Of a stretch of DNA of 64,000 bases, positions 34,424 through 42,189 are shown piece by piece. The stretch comes from Kibdelosporangium aridum (lineage in GTDB: Bacteria; Actinomycetota; Actinomycetes; Mycobacteriales; Pseudonocardiaceae): assembly GCF_900176515.1 (NCBI RefSeq), contig NZ_FWXV01000009.1, positions 372,001 through 436,000 on the forward strand, read 5' to 3'. The number at the start of each line of letters is the position of its first letter. Position 1 is the first letter of the stretch. The translations under genes and the position numbers were made by a program. Below the pieces are notes generated by a model. It ran no database searches and was not told the origin of the DNA. It worked only from the letters and a program-made list of their open reading frames with translations.

Positions 34424-34459
34424 GGGTAGGCCCGGGGACGCGTGTCCCCGGGCCTACCC
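34424..34459 (-). promoter_or_regulatory. Perfect 16-bp hairpin between TIGR04222 genes C and B
   Basis: GGGTAGGCCCGGGGAC (34424-34439) and its exact complement (34444-34459) around a GCGT loop. No T run follows, so it is more likely an mRNA-stability element, an attenuator or a processing site than a full terminator. Gene C ends 11 bp upstream, and gene B begins 24 bp downstream. Confidence 0.75.
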
Positions 34460-34470
34460 ACCTCCCCCTG

Positions 34471-35271
34471 CTACCCCTTGCAGTTGCCTTCCGTGCCGCA
34501 GCTGATGGGCACGCAACCGCTCATCCCCCCGGATGTGACACCCCTCCGGCCCGTCAGTGCGTCCCGGATCATCCGGTCGGGGTGCCTGGTGAACCCACCT
34601 GCCGCCACCAGCTCGGCAGGTGCGGTCACCGAGGCACGCCCGACCGCATTCGCCCCCTCGAACGTCCTCGGGCAGATCGCCTGCCGGTACATGGCGTAAC
34701 CGATCACCCCGCTGCAGATCAGCAACACCGTCAACCACCCGACAGGCCTGTCGCCGGCGGCCCCCTCAAGCCACCGCACGACTCCGACCGAGAACACGAC
34801 GACCACCGGGACCAAGCTGATCACCTTGCGGCGCTTGGCCAGCTCGTCGTCCACCAGATATCCCGCGCCCACAAGGCGAGCGACCACTTCCTCGACGGCG
34901 TCGGACTCCGCCAGCCTGCGCGTGAGGATCGAGATCGACCTGCGTCCGTGCCTGCTCACGTCGGCGACGACCGTGCGCTCGACCGGGTCGCCACCCCCGG
35001 ACCTGCCCACCAGCTGCAGATAACCGTCCCGGGAAGCGCGCAGCTGGCCGGTGTCGACCAGCTGCGCGACCGCGGCCTCAACCACTCGCCGCGGACCCCC
35101 GGTCAGGCATGCCAGCTCCTGTGCCGACAGTGCCTGAATGGGTGCGGTTGTGGTGGCCGCACCCGAACGAGTGAGAATGCGAACAGCGAACGCGAACAGC
35201 AAAGCGATCGAAAACCCGAGCAGATAAATACCGATGAACGTCGGCTCGGGTATTCCCCAAGTGTCTTCCAT
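34471..35271 (-). CDS. TIGR04222-type membrane protein C with three-Cys tail
   Basis: A 266-residue membrane protein, first gene of the operon. It has the N-terminal helix (FIGIYLLGFSIALLFAFAV), the block SAQELACLTGGPRRVVEAAVAQLVDTGQL shared with its paralogues, two central helices and a tail SGGMSGCVPISCGTEGNCKG with three cysteines. Unlike protein B the tail is not poly-Gly. ATG 35271 follows an SD (AGGAGAGAGGGGGAAG) that is partly inside a 14-bp palindrome. Confidence 0.85.
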   Translation of the reverse strand: MEDTWGIPEPTFIGIYLLGFSIALLFAFAVRILTRSGAATTTAPIQALSAQELACLTGGPRRVVEAAVAQLVDTGQLRASRDGYLQLVGRSGGGDPVERTVVADVSRHGRRSISILTRRLAESDAVEEVVARLVGAGYLVDDELAKRRKVISLVPVVVVFSVGVVRWLEGAAGDRPVGWLTVLLICSGVIGYAMYRQAICPRTFEGANAVGRASVTAPAELVAAGGFTRHPDRMIRDALTGRRGVTSGGMSGCVPISCGTEGNCKG

Positions 35272-35283
35272 GATCTTCCCCCT

Positions 35284-35297
35284 CTCTCCTAGGAGAG
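35284..35297 (-). promoter_or_regulatory. Palindrome covering the SD of the first TIGR04222 gene
   Basis: CTCTCCTAGGAGAG is a perfect 14-bp palindrome. Its AGGAGAG half is the beginning of the ribosome site for the gene at 35271, so folding could mask translation of the operon. Confidence 0.45.
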
Positions 35298-35306
35298 CCG
35301 GAAATC

Positions 35307-35323
35307 AAGTGGAGACACCACTT
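35307..35323. promoter_or_regulatory. Operator-like dyad upstream of the MNIO operon
   Basis: AAGTGG-AGACA-CCACTT, perfect 6-bp arms, 36 bp upstream of the first start codon. No clear -10/-35 pair could be chosen. Confidence 0.4.
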
Positions 35324-35387
35324 TCTTCGTACCGGGGGCACCCGGCAAGACACCTTGACTAAGATTTAGGGTTGTGTTGGGGGTAAC

Positions 35388-35828
35388 TTAGGATTGCTGG
35401 TCCGGGCCGTCGTCCGGCCGCAACGTCAGCGAGATGCTGTTGATGCAGTAGCGCTGGTCAGTCGGGGTCGGGTAGCCCTCACCCTCGAACACGTGGCCAA
35501 GGTGGCTGTGGCACGTCGCACACAGCACTTCGACGCGGACCATGCCCAATGACGCGTCCTCGCGGAGAATAACAGCGTCACCGGCAAGCGGTGAGAAGAA
35601 CGACGGCCACCCGCAATGCGAGTCGAATTTCGTCGAACTGCGGAACAGTTCCGCACCGCACGCCCGGCACGCGTACACACCGACAGTCTTCGTGTCGGTG
35701 TATTCACCGGTGAAGGCACGCTCGGTACCCGCCTTGCGGAGTACCGCGTACTCCTCGGCGGTCAGCTGCTCCCGCCACTCCTGGTCGGATTTGACCACGC
35801 GCGGAGTGACACCGGTAACGGGCTTCAT
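35388..35828 (-). CDS. msrB: Peptide-methionine (R)-S-oxide reductase
   Basis: A 146-residue MsrB that reduces methionine-R-sulfoxide in proteins. The two zinc CxxC pairs (CRACGAELF, CATCHSHLGHVF) and the catalytic Cys in RYCINSISL are intact. ATG 35828 gives the usual N-terminus KPVTGVTPRVVKS; a GTG at 35834 directly after the preceding stop is also possible. Downstream of the small membrane protein gene on the same strand. Confidence 0.95.
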   Translation of the reverse strand: MKPVTGVTPRVVKSDQEWREQLTAEEYAVLRKAGTERAFTGEYTDTKTVGVYACRACGAELFRSSTKFDSHCGWPSFFSPLAGDAVILREDASLGMVRVEVLCATCHSHLGHVFEGEGYPTPTDQRYCINSISLTLRPDDGPDQQS

Positions 35829-35834
35829 GGACAC

Positions 35835-36140
35835 CTAGCCTCCGAAGCTGGTCAGGATGAACACCAGTGAGTCCCACACCGCGACACCCACCCCGATCAG
35901 GATCAACCCGATGAACAGCAGGGCAAGCATCCGGTAGTGGCCACCGAGGCGGTTCGCCGAGTCCGCGAAGTCCGAGATCCCGCCGAGGTATCCCTCGACG
36001 GTGTACCCCGACCGGCTGGTCTCGATCCGTTCGAGATGGGCCGCGAACGCCTTCACCTCAGGGTCATGAGGATCAAGGCCTTCAAGGTCCTCGCGAAACC
36101 GCTGTGACGCGGGCTCATCAGGGGACGCGTTCACTGCCAT
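35835..36140 (-). CDS. Small membrane protein of unknown function
   Basis: A 101-residue protein with an acidic soluble N-terminal half (RFREDLEGLDPHDPEVKAF) and a C-terminal membrane helix (MLALLFIGLILIGVGVAVW), so probably a tail-anchored protein. It sits 17 bp after hisS and ends where msrB begins, so the three form one probable transcript. No family recognised. Confidence 0.72.
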   Translation of the reverse strand: MAVNASPDEPASQRFREDLEGLDPHDPEVKAFAAHLERIETSRSGYTVEGYLGGISDFADSANRLGGHYRMLALLFIGLILIGVGVAVWDSLVFILTSFGG

Positions 36141-36157
36141 ATCAACACCGTAGCCGG

Positions 36158-37420
36158 TCAGCTTGATTCCCGGCTCCCCAAACCGCGCTCGTCAGCCACA
36201 TCGCCGGAACGGACGTGGACGAAAGAGGTGTATCCCCATTCCTCCAACCTGCCCAGCTGCGTGCCGAACTTGCCGCGCCGCTTGATCGTTGTGACCTGGC
36301 GGCCCTCGGCGCGCAGCCGCCGCGCCACGGCCAGTACCTCCGCCGGGGTGACATCGGCTTCGTGCAGCACAGCGACAGCGTCCGTACGCGGAGCGTTGTC
36401 GAGCAGGTTCACGATCCGCTCGAAACCGATAGAGAACCCACAGGCGGGGACGTCCTTGCCGAGTGACCGGCCGATCAGCTTGTCGTAGCGGCCGCCGCCG
36501 GCCACCGACGCGCTCGTGCCCGGGTGGCTGATCTCGAAGATCTGCCCGGTGTAGTACCCCATGCCGCGCACCAGAGTCGGGTCGAACTCCCAACCCAGCT
36601 CACGGGTTGTGGCCAGTTCGGCAAGCGCCGTCGTGGTCGTCACGAGATCCTCGGCGACGTTCTCCGCCAGGTTAGGCACGGCGTCGGTCAGCTGGTCGGT
36701 CAGCTTGGCCGGATCGAGGCCCTGCAACGCGGTTATCGCCGTCTGCACGCCGTCGACCTGGGCAGCGGTGAACCCGGCGCGCTCGGTGAGCTCCTTGCGC
36801 ACCCCGTCCCAACCGATCTTGTCCAGCTTGTCCAGCGTGATGAAGAAGGATCCCTGTGCCTCCGGGGCAACCCCGGCGCCCTCGGCCAACGCGGAGAGGA
36901 ACCGGCGGTCGGACAGGCGGACGGTCGTGCCAGGCAGGCCCGCGGCCGCGAGAGCGTCGGTCGTGGCTTCGATCAGCTCGGCCTCGGCGAGCACGGACTC
37001 CTCGCCGATCAGGTCGATGTCGCACTGGTTGAACTGGCGGTAGCGGTCCTTCTGCGGCTTCTCGGCGCGCCACACCGGGCCGAACTGGAAGGAACGGAAG
37101 GGAACCGGCAGGGCGGCGTGGTTGTTGCCGTAGAAGCGCGTCAGCGGAACCGTGAGGTCAAACCGCAGCCCGAGGTCGGCCAGCTCGTCGAGGCTGTCCG
37201 GCAGCTCGGTCAGGCCACGGCGGAGGATCTTGTAGATCAGCTTCTCGTTCTCGCCGCCCTGCCCGCCGGTCAGCCGCTCGATGTTCTCGATGGCTGGGGT
37301 CTCGATGCGCTGGTAGCCGTACCGGTGGTAGACCTCGGTGATCCGGGCCAGGACATGGTCGCGCACGGCGACTGTCGCGGGCAGCAGGTCACGAGTGCCC
37401 CTGGCGGGGCTGTTGTCCAT
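36158..37420 (-). CDS. hisS: Histidyl-tRNA synthetase, divergent type
   Basis: A 420-residue class II synthetase. Motif 1 area (ARGTRDLLPATVAVRDHVLA), motif 2 (GPVWRAEKPQKDRYRQFNQCDIDLIG), the histidine-A motif (LVRGMGYYTGQIFE) and motif 3 (ACGFSIGFERIVNLL) are present, and the C-terminal anticodon domain (ADVTPAEVLAVARRLRAEGRQV) is complete. The GENEKLIYKI and LRFDLTVPLTR segments look more like archaeal/eukaryotic-type HisRS than the usual actinobacterial enzyme, so this may be a second copy. ATG 37420 chosen; GTG 37426 also possible. Confidence 0.93.
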   Translation of the reverse strand: MDNSPARGTRDLLPATVAVRDHVLARITEVYHRYGYQRIETPAIENIERLTGGQGGENEKLIYKILRRGLTELPDSLDELADLGLRFDLTVPLTRFYGNNHAALPVPFRSFQFGPVWRAEKPQKDRYRQFNQCDIDLIGEESVLAEAELIEATTDALAAAGLPGTTVRLSDRRFLSALAEGAGVAPEAQGSFFITLDKLDKIGWDGVRKELTERAGFTAAQVDGVQTAITALQGLDPAKLTDQLTDAVPNLAENVAEDLVTTTTALAELATTRELGWEFDPTLVRGMGYYTGQIFEISHPGTSASVAGGGRYDKLIGRSLGKDVPACGFSIGFERIVNLLDNAPRTDAVAVLHEADVTPAEVLAVARRLRAEGRQVTTIKRRGKFGTQLGRLEEWGYTSFVHVRSGDVADERGLGSRESS

Positions 37421-37503
37421 CTTCACCGGTAGTCCTCATCTCGCGGATAGGTCCTCTAAAAGTACCGGGCGCACGCGAGGTGTTTTACGCCTAGGGTTGC
37501 CGC

Positions 37504-38508
37504 ATGGCGTCGAAGGCGATCGAGCTGACAGTCGGCGAACGGACCGTGCGCGTGTCCAATCCGGACAGGGTGTATTTCCCGGAGCGCGGGATCACCAAGC
37601 GCCAGGTGGTCGAGTACTACGTCTCGGTGGCCGAGCCGTTGCTGAAAGTGTTGCGGGACAGGCCGACAACCCTGAAACGCTACGTCGACGGCGTGACCGG
37701 GGAGGCGTTCTACCAGAAGCGCGTACCCAAGGGCGCGCCTTCCTGGGTGGAGACCGCGACGATCAAGTTCCCGTCCGGCCGGGCGGCCGACGAGGTGTGC
37801 CCGACCGAGATCGCGGTGATCCCGTGGGCGTCGAACCTCGGCACGTTCGATTTCCACCCGTGGCCGGTGCGACGCCCCGATGTGGACCATCCCGACGAGT
37901 TGCGCGTCGACTTGGACCCGCAGCCGGGCACGGACTTCTCCGACGCGGTGAAGGTCGCCGGAGTACTGCGGGAAGTGTTGGCGGACAACGGGTTGACCGG
38001 CTACCCGAAGACTTCGGGCGGACGCGGCATCCACGTGCTGGTCCGGATCCGGCCTTCGTGGGACTTCATCGACGTGCGGCACGCCGTGATCGGCCTGGCC
38101 CGTGAGGTCGAACGCCGGATCCCTTCGCTGGCAACGACCGCGTGGTGGAAGGAGGAACGCGGCGAGCGCGTGTTCCTCGACTTCAACCAGGCGGCCAGGG
38201 ACCGGACGATCGCCTCGGCGTGGTCGGTGCGTGGCACGCCCCGTGCGACCGTCTCGATGCCGCTGACATGGGACCAACTGTCCGATGTGGATCCCGATGA
38301 CTTCGATATCTTCACTGTGCCGGATTTGCTTGCCTCGCAGGGCGATGCGCACGCGGACATCGATTCGGCGGTGTTCGGCATCGAGTCGTTGCTCGAGTTG
38401 TACGCGAGTGATTCGCGCGGGGAGATGCCGTATCCGCCGGACTATCCGAAGATGCCGGGGGAGCCGAAGCGCGTGCAGCCGTCGCGGGCCCGCCCGGACA
38501 CCGACTGA
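37504..38508 (+). CDS. LigD-type DNA polymerase/primase domain (NHEJ), stand-alone
   Basis: A 334-residue archaeo-eukaryotic-primase-fold polymerase of bacterial non-homologous end joining. The metal-binding DxD (ELRVDLDPQPGTDF) and the conserved SGGRGIHVLV and TIKFPSGRA segments are present. It has neither the ligase nor the phosphoesterase domains of full LigD. Ku is not in the window; an ATP-dependent ligase lies at 50060. Divergent from hisS. Confidence 0.92.
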   Translation: MASKAIELTVGERTVRVSNPDRVYFPERGITKRQVVEYYVSVAEPLLKVLRDRPTTLKRYVDGVTGEAFYQKRVPKGAPSWVETATIKFPSGRAADEVCPTEIAVIPWASNLGTFDFHPWPVRRPDVDHPDELRVDLDPQPGTDFSDAVKVAGVLREVLADNGLTGYPKTSGGRGIHVLVRIRPSWDFIDVRHAVIGLAREVERRIPSLATTAWWKEERGERVFLDFNQAARDRTIASAWSVRGTPRATVSMPLTWDQLSDVDPDDFDIFTVPDLLASQGDAHADIDSAVFGIESLLELYASDSRGEMPYPPDYPKMPGEPKRVQPSRARPDTD

Positions 38509-38549
38509 CCCTGCGGAAACCGAACCGCGCGCGCCTTAGCGGGCTGCGG

Positions 38550-38819
38550 TCACCCGGGTAGGGCGCCGACCGTGTCCCGAATTTGCGTGCCGAGGCCGCT
38601 CGCCCCTTGCCGTGCACAGTGCGCGCAGCAGAAGAACCGGCCCTCCACTTCCACGCCGTGTCCGAGGATCCGGCATTCGCAGTGTTCGCACCGCGGCGCC
38701 AGCTTCTGGATCGCGCACTCGAAGCTGTCGAACGTGTAGACGTCGCCGCTGACGGTCCGGACCTCGAACGCCATCCAGTACTCGTTGCCGCAGACGTCGC
38801 ACTTCGCCAAATCATCCAT
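38550..38819 (-). CDS. Small Cys-rich, probably zinc-binding protein
   Basis: An 89-residue protein with ten or so metal-type residues: CDVCGNEYW, SFECAIQKL, CEHCECRILGHGVE and FFCCAHCARQG. The spacing suggests two treble-clef or metallothionein-like zinc sites. ATG 38819 starts MDDLAKCDVCG; a longer frame to 38942 has a disordered lead. No family recognised. It is convergent with the LigD-type polymerase. Confidence 0.7.
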   Translation of the reverse strand: MDDLAKCDVCGNEYWMAFEVRTVSGDVYTFDSFECAIQKLAPRCEHCECRILGHGVEVEGRFFCCAHCARQGASGLGTQIRDTVGALPG

Positions 38820-39084
38820 GGCCTGAGCGTGCGCGCTGGGTCCGGCATCGGCAACTCGAGACCCGTCCCGGCGGCCGCGATCGTTGACCCAACGGCAACA
38901 ATTGTCGCCGCAAACAATAAGAAATGTTATATACCGTCGCACTTTATATTGTGGATTGTGTGATTACTTGAAAATTGTGGGTACTGCATTTGGCGGCTTT
39001 CAATGCAAACGTGTGCCGCTACTCTTCGGCGCTACTTGAACGATGCCGTGCTGCGCTGATGACCCATTGAGAGGACAACTTCAC

Positions 39085-40074
39085 ATGCGTCGGAAACGAC
39101 TTGCCGTTGCTGGCATGGCAATGGCCTTGGCGGCGGCGACTGGGGGCTGCGGTGCGCTCGGCGAAACCGCTGAATCGTCGCAGGGTACGACGGGTGGCGG
39201 CCTGGAGAAAACCACTGTCAAGGTCGCCGAACTCAAGATCATCGACGCCGCGCCGATCCACCTCGCCATCGACAACGGGCATTTCAGGGCCGAAGGCCTG
39301 AACGTCGAGCTGAGCATGGGTGGAAAAGGCTCGGTCAACATCGACAACGTCATCGGCGGCACCATCGACATCGGACTGAGCAGTTATCCGCCGGCGATCA
39401 TGCCGGTGGCCAAGAAAGTGGCCGAGTTGAAGGTGGTCACGGACGCGATCACGACAACCGAGAACCTCTTCCTGCTGGTGGTCAAGAAGGACGGCCCGAT
39501 CAAGTCCATCGCGGATCTGGCGGGCAAGAAGATCGCGGTCAGCTCGCAGGGCGGGATCGGCGAACTCGCGCTGCGCACCCAGCTGAAGATCAACGGTGTC
39601 GAGATCACCAAGGAGCAGTACATCTCGATGCCGTTCGCGGACATGCCCAACGCGCTCAAGAACGACAACGTGCAGGCGGCGATCATGAACGAGCCGTTCC
39701 TGACGCAGACGTTGCAGAACGAGGGCGTGACCAAACTCCTGTCGCCGTTCAGCGGGTCCACGGCGAACTTCCCGACGTCCGGGTGGATCGCGTCGAAGAA
39801 GTTCGTCGAGGAGAACCCGAAGACTGTCGCGGCGTTCCAGCGCGCCATGGCCAAGGGCATCGCCGACGCGCAGCAGCGCAGTGTTGTCGAGGGCGTGGTG
39901 ACGAAATACGTTGGCGTGCCGCCGAATGTGGCCTCGCTGATGACGTTACCGACTTTCCCGTCCAGCACGGACGCCACCCGGTTCCAGCGCGTCGTCGACC
40001 TGATGGTGGAGACCGGCGAGCTCAAACCGGAGCAGCGGATCGACATGCGCACGATGGTGATCGACCAGAAATAG
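39085..40074 (+). CDS. NMT1/SsuA-type substrate-binding lipoprotein (orphan)
   Basis: A 329-residue ABC-transporter binding protein of the NMT1/THI5/SsuA fold. ATG 39085 has GAGAGGA upstream and starts a lipoprotein leader (RRKRLAVAGMAMALAAATGGC, lipobox TGGC). The fold segments LKIIDAAPIHLAIDNGHFRAEGLNVEL, GGTIDIGLSSYPPAI and LAGKKIAVSSQGGIGE are clear. Family ligands include sulfonates, nitrate and thiamine precursors; here unknown. No permease or ATPase gene is adjacent. A paralogue lies at 53318. The 265 bp upstream are unusually AT-rich. Confidence 0.9.
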   Translation: MRRKRLAVAGMAMALAAATGGCGALGETAESSQGTTGGGLEKTTVKVAELKIIDAAPIHLAIDNGHFRAEGLNVELSMGGKGSVNIDNVIGGTIDIGLSSYPPAIMPVAKKVAELKVVTDAITTTENLFLLVVKKDGPIKSIADLAGKKIAVSSQGGIGELALRTQLKINGVEITKEQYISMPFADMPNALKNDNVQAAIMNEPFLTQTLQNEGVTKLLSPFSGSTANFPTSGWIASKKFVEENPKTVAAFQRAMAKGIADAQQRSVVEGVVTKYVGVPPNVASLMTLPTFPSSTDATRFQRVVDLMVETGELKPEQRIDMRTMVIDQK

Positions 40075-40082
40075 CGATGCGG

Positions 40083-40109
40083 GCCGGGGAGATCGCGCCT
40101 CTCCCCGGC
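40083..40109. terminator. Bidirectional terminator
   Basis: GCCGGGGAGA / TCTCCCCGGC, perfect 10-bp stem, 7-nt loop, followed by ATTTCTGG. It lies between the convergent binding-protein and methyltransferase genes. Confidence 0.8.
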
Positions 40110-40117
40110 ATTTCTGG

Positions 40118-40855
40118 TCAGGACAGGCGGTGCGTGCGGTAGAGAGTGGCGACGAACGGGACGCCGAGCGTTGGCGTGCCACGATCCTCGGCCAGGCCGG
40201 TCAGGTGGTCGTAGAGCTTGCCCAGCAAGGCAGCACGGTCGTCGTCGCCGAGCGAGATGATCGCGCTGTAGGTGCTGTGCATCGCGCAGATCTCCTGCGG
40301 TGTCATCTCCCGTTCGTAGCCGATGACGTGTTTCTCAACGGGCGAGAAAGGCAAATCCTCCGGCAGTTTCAGCTGATGTATGGGGCGGGACGGGTTGTGC
40401 GCGGACAGGATCACGTCCTGCACTTCGTCCAGCCACATGTCGCTGTGGCCGCGGTCGTGCCAGGAAACACCCAGAACACCACCTGGTTTCAGGCAGCGTG
40501 CCGCTTCCGCGCCCGCTTTGGCGGGGTCGAACCAATGCCATGCGTTGCTCGTCAGCACCGCGTCCGCGGCCGCGGTGGAAACCGGCAAATGCTCGGAGCT
40601 GCCAAGATGCACGGTAGCGTCGGGAAACCTTTCCCGTAACCACGCACACATCTGCTCATCCGGGTCGACCGCGATCACCTTCGTGGCTCGGCCGAGCAAT
40701 ATCCTGGTCAGATGGCCGGTGCCGGCGCCGACATCAACGACGACATTGCTGTCCTGCGGTAACAACCATTCTGCGGCGAGTTCCGGTACAGCCGGTCGAT
40801 GCTGGTCGTAGTGGGCAGGGTCGACACCGAAAACCAATCCGGGCTGGGCCGTCAT
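40118..40855 (-). CDS. Class I SAM-dependent methyltransferase
   Basis: A 245-residue methyltransferase of the type 11/25 group. The SAM motif VVVDVGAGTGHLTRILL is near residues 38-54, followed by VIAVDPDEQMCAWLRERFP and the LTSNAWHWFDPAKAGAEAARCLKPGG core. ATG 40855 has GGAGG at 8 nt. Substrate unknown. Confidence 0.9.
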   Translation of the reverse strand: MTAQPGLVFGVDPAHYDQHRPAVPELAAEWLLPQDSNVVVDVGAGTGHLTRILLGRATKVIAVDPDEQMCAWLRERFPDATVHLGSSEHLPVSTAAADAVLTSNAWHWFDPAKAGAEAARCLKPGGVLGVSWHDRGHSDMWLDEVQDVILSAHNPSRPIHQLKLPEDLPFSPVEKHVIGYEREMTPQEICAMHSTYSAIISLGDDDRAALLGKLYDHLTGLAEDRGTPTLGVPFVATLYRTHRLS

Positions 40856-40936
40856 CAAGCAATCCTCCAGTCGGTGGCGAAAAGCACACCGAGGCTAGCG
40901 GTGCGGTGTTCACCGCCGGTACGGCCAATTGCCGTA

Positions 40937-41926
40937 TTAGCCAACCGGATTGGCCCGCGCGTTGATGACTCGCTCAACGGGAACACCGCACTTCTCGGCC
41001 CGTTCGCATCCTGTCGACAACCAATCGAGCTGGCCGGGTGCGTGCGCGTCGGTGTCGATGGCGAACTCGCAGCCGATCTCGACGGCCAATTTCAACAGGC
41101 GCAACGGCGGATCAAGCCGCTCGGGCCGTGAGTTGATCTCCACAGCGACGCCGTTGTCGCGGCACGCCTCGAAAACAGCCTTGGCGTCAAAGGTCGATTC
41201 CGGCCGATTGCGTTTGGCGGTACGCATCCGCCCGGTGCAGTGGCCCAGGATGGTGGTGTGCGGATTGCTCACGGCCTTGATCATGCGTTTGGTCATCTGC
41301 GGCGACGGCATGCGTAGCTCGGAATGCACGCTGGCGACGACGATGTCCAGCCGTGCCAACAGTTCCTCTTCCTGATCGAGCGCGCCGTCGAGCAGGATGT
41401 CGACCTCGATGCCGGTCAGGATGCGGAAAGGCTTGAGCTCCTCGTTGAGCTCGGCGACGACATCGAGCTGTTTGCGCAGCCGTTGCGCGGACAGTCCGTT
41501 GGCGACAGTGAGGCGCGGGGAGTGGTCGGTCAGCGCCATCCACTCGTGCCCGAGTTCGATCGCGACCTCAGCCATCTCCCGGATCGTGCTGCCGCCGTCA
41601 GACCAGTCGGAATGCACATGGCAGTCACCCTTCAACGCGGCCCGCAACTCCTGCCCGCCGGTGACCGGCAACGTCGCCTCGGCAATGAGCTTGCTGAGGT
41701 AGTCGGGCTCACGGCCGGCGACGGCGTCAGCGATGACACCGGCGGTGGATTTGCCGATGCCCGGCAGTTGGGTGAGAGTGCCGCGTTTGGCCCGCGCTTG
41801 GACTTCCTCGGCGGGCAGTTCGTCCACAACGGCCGCGGCTTTGCGGAACGCCTGCACCTTGTAGGTGGGCTCACCGTTGCGCTCGAGGTAGAAGCCGATC
41901 AGACGGAGTGCCTTCGCGGGATCCAT
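40937..41926 (-). CDS. PolX-like PHP phosphoesterase with helix-hairpin-helix N-terminus
   Basis: A 329-residue protein: an N-terminal DNA-polymerase-beta-like helical/HhH region (LTQLPGIGKSTAGVIADAVAG, residues 50-75) and a PHP domain from about 95 (DCHVHSDWSDGGSTI, MALTDHSPRL, FAIDTDAHAPGQL). It lacks the polymerase domain of full PolX. Related proteins act in base-excision repair or histidinol-phosphate-like hydrolysis; the HhH points to DNA. ATG 41926 chosen; no strong ribosome site. Confidence 0.88.
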   Translation of the reverse strand: MDPAKALRLIGFYLERNGEPTYKVQAFRKAAAVVDELPAEEVQARAKRGTLTQLPGIGKSTAGVIADAVAGREPDYLSKLIAEATLPVTGGQELRAALKGDCHVHSDWSDGGSTIREMAEVAIELGHEWMALTDHSPRLTVANGLSAQRLRKQLDVVAELNEELKPFRILTGIEVDILLDGALDQEEELLARLDIVVASVHSELRMPSPQMTKRMIKAVSNPHTTILGHCTGRMRTAKRNRPESTFDAKAVFEACRDNGVAVEINSRPERLDPPLRLLKLAVEIGCEFAIDTDAHAPGQLDWLSTGCERAEKCGVPVERVINARANPVG

Positions 41927-41983
41927 GCGTACATCATCGTCCTTAGTACGATGGATCGAGTGCACAAGGTGGAGGGAGAGCCG

Positions 41984-42184
41984 ATGTCGCAGGACTACGT
42001 CGTGCGGTACGTCGGCGGACCGCTTGACGGACGCGTGGACACATTGTCGGAGTTGCCCGCGACCCTGAAGGAAACGGTGACGCACGTGCACCTGCACGGC
42101 GGGCCGAAGATCGTGCACCACTACGACCTGCACTACGCGGTCGAATACGGCTGCGAGTACCGGTTGCGCGGTGGTGCAGAGTAA
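41984..42184 (+). CDS. Small conserved hypothetical protein
   Basis: A 66-residue protein rich in His and Tyr (LKETVTHVHLHGGPKIVHHYDLHYAVEYGCEYR). ATG 41984 has GGAGGGAG upstream. No family recognised. It ends 5 bp before the DUF6319 gene and is likely cotranscribed with it. Confidence 0.7.
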   Translation: MSQDYVVRYVGGPLDGRVDTLSELPATLKETVTHVHLHGGPKIVHHYDLHYAVEYGCEYRLRGGAE

Positions 42185-42189
42185 GGAGC

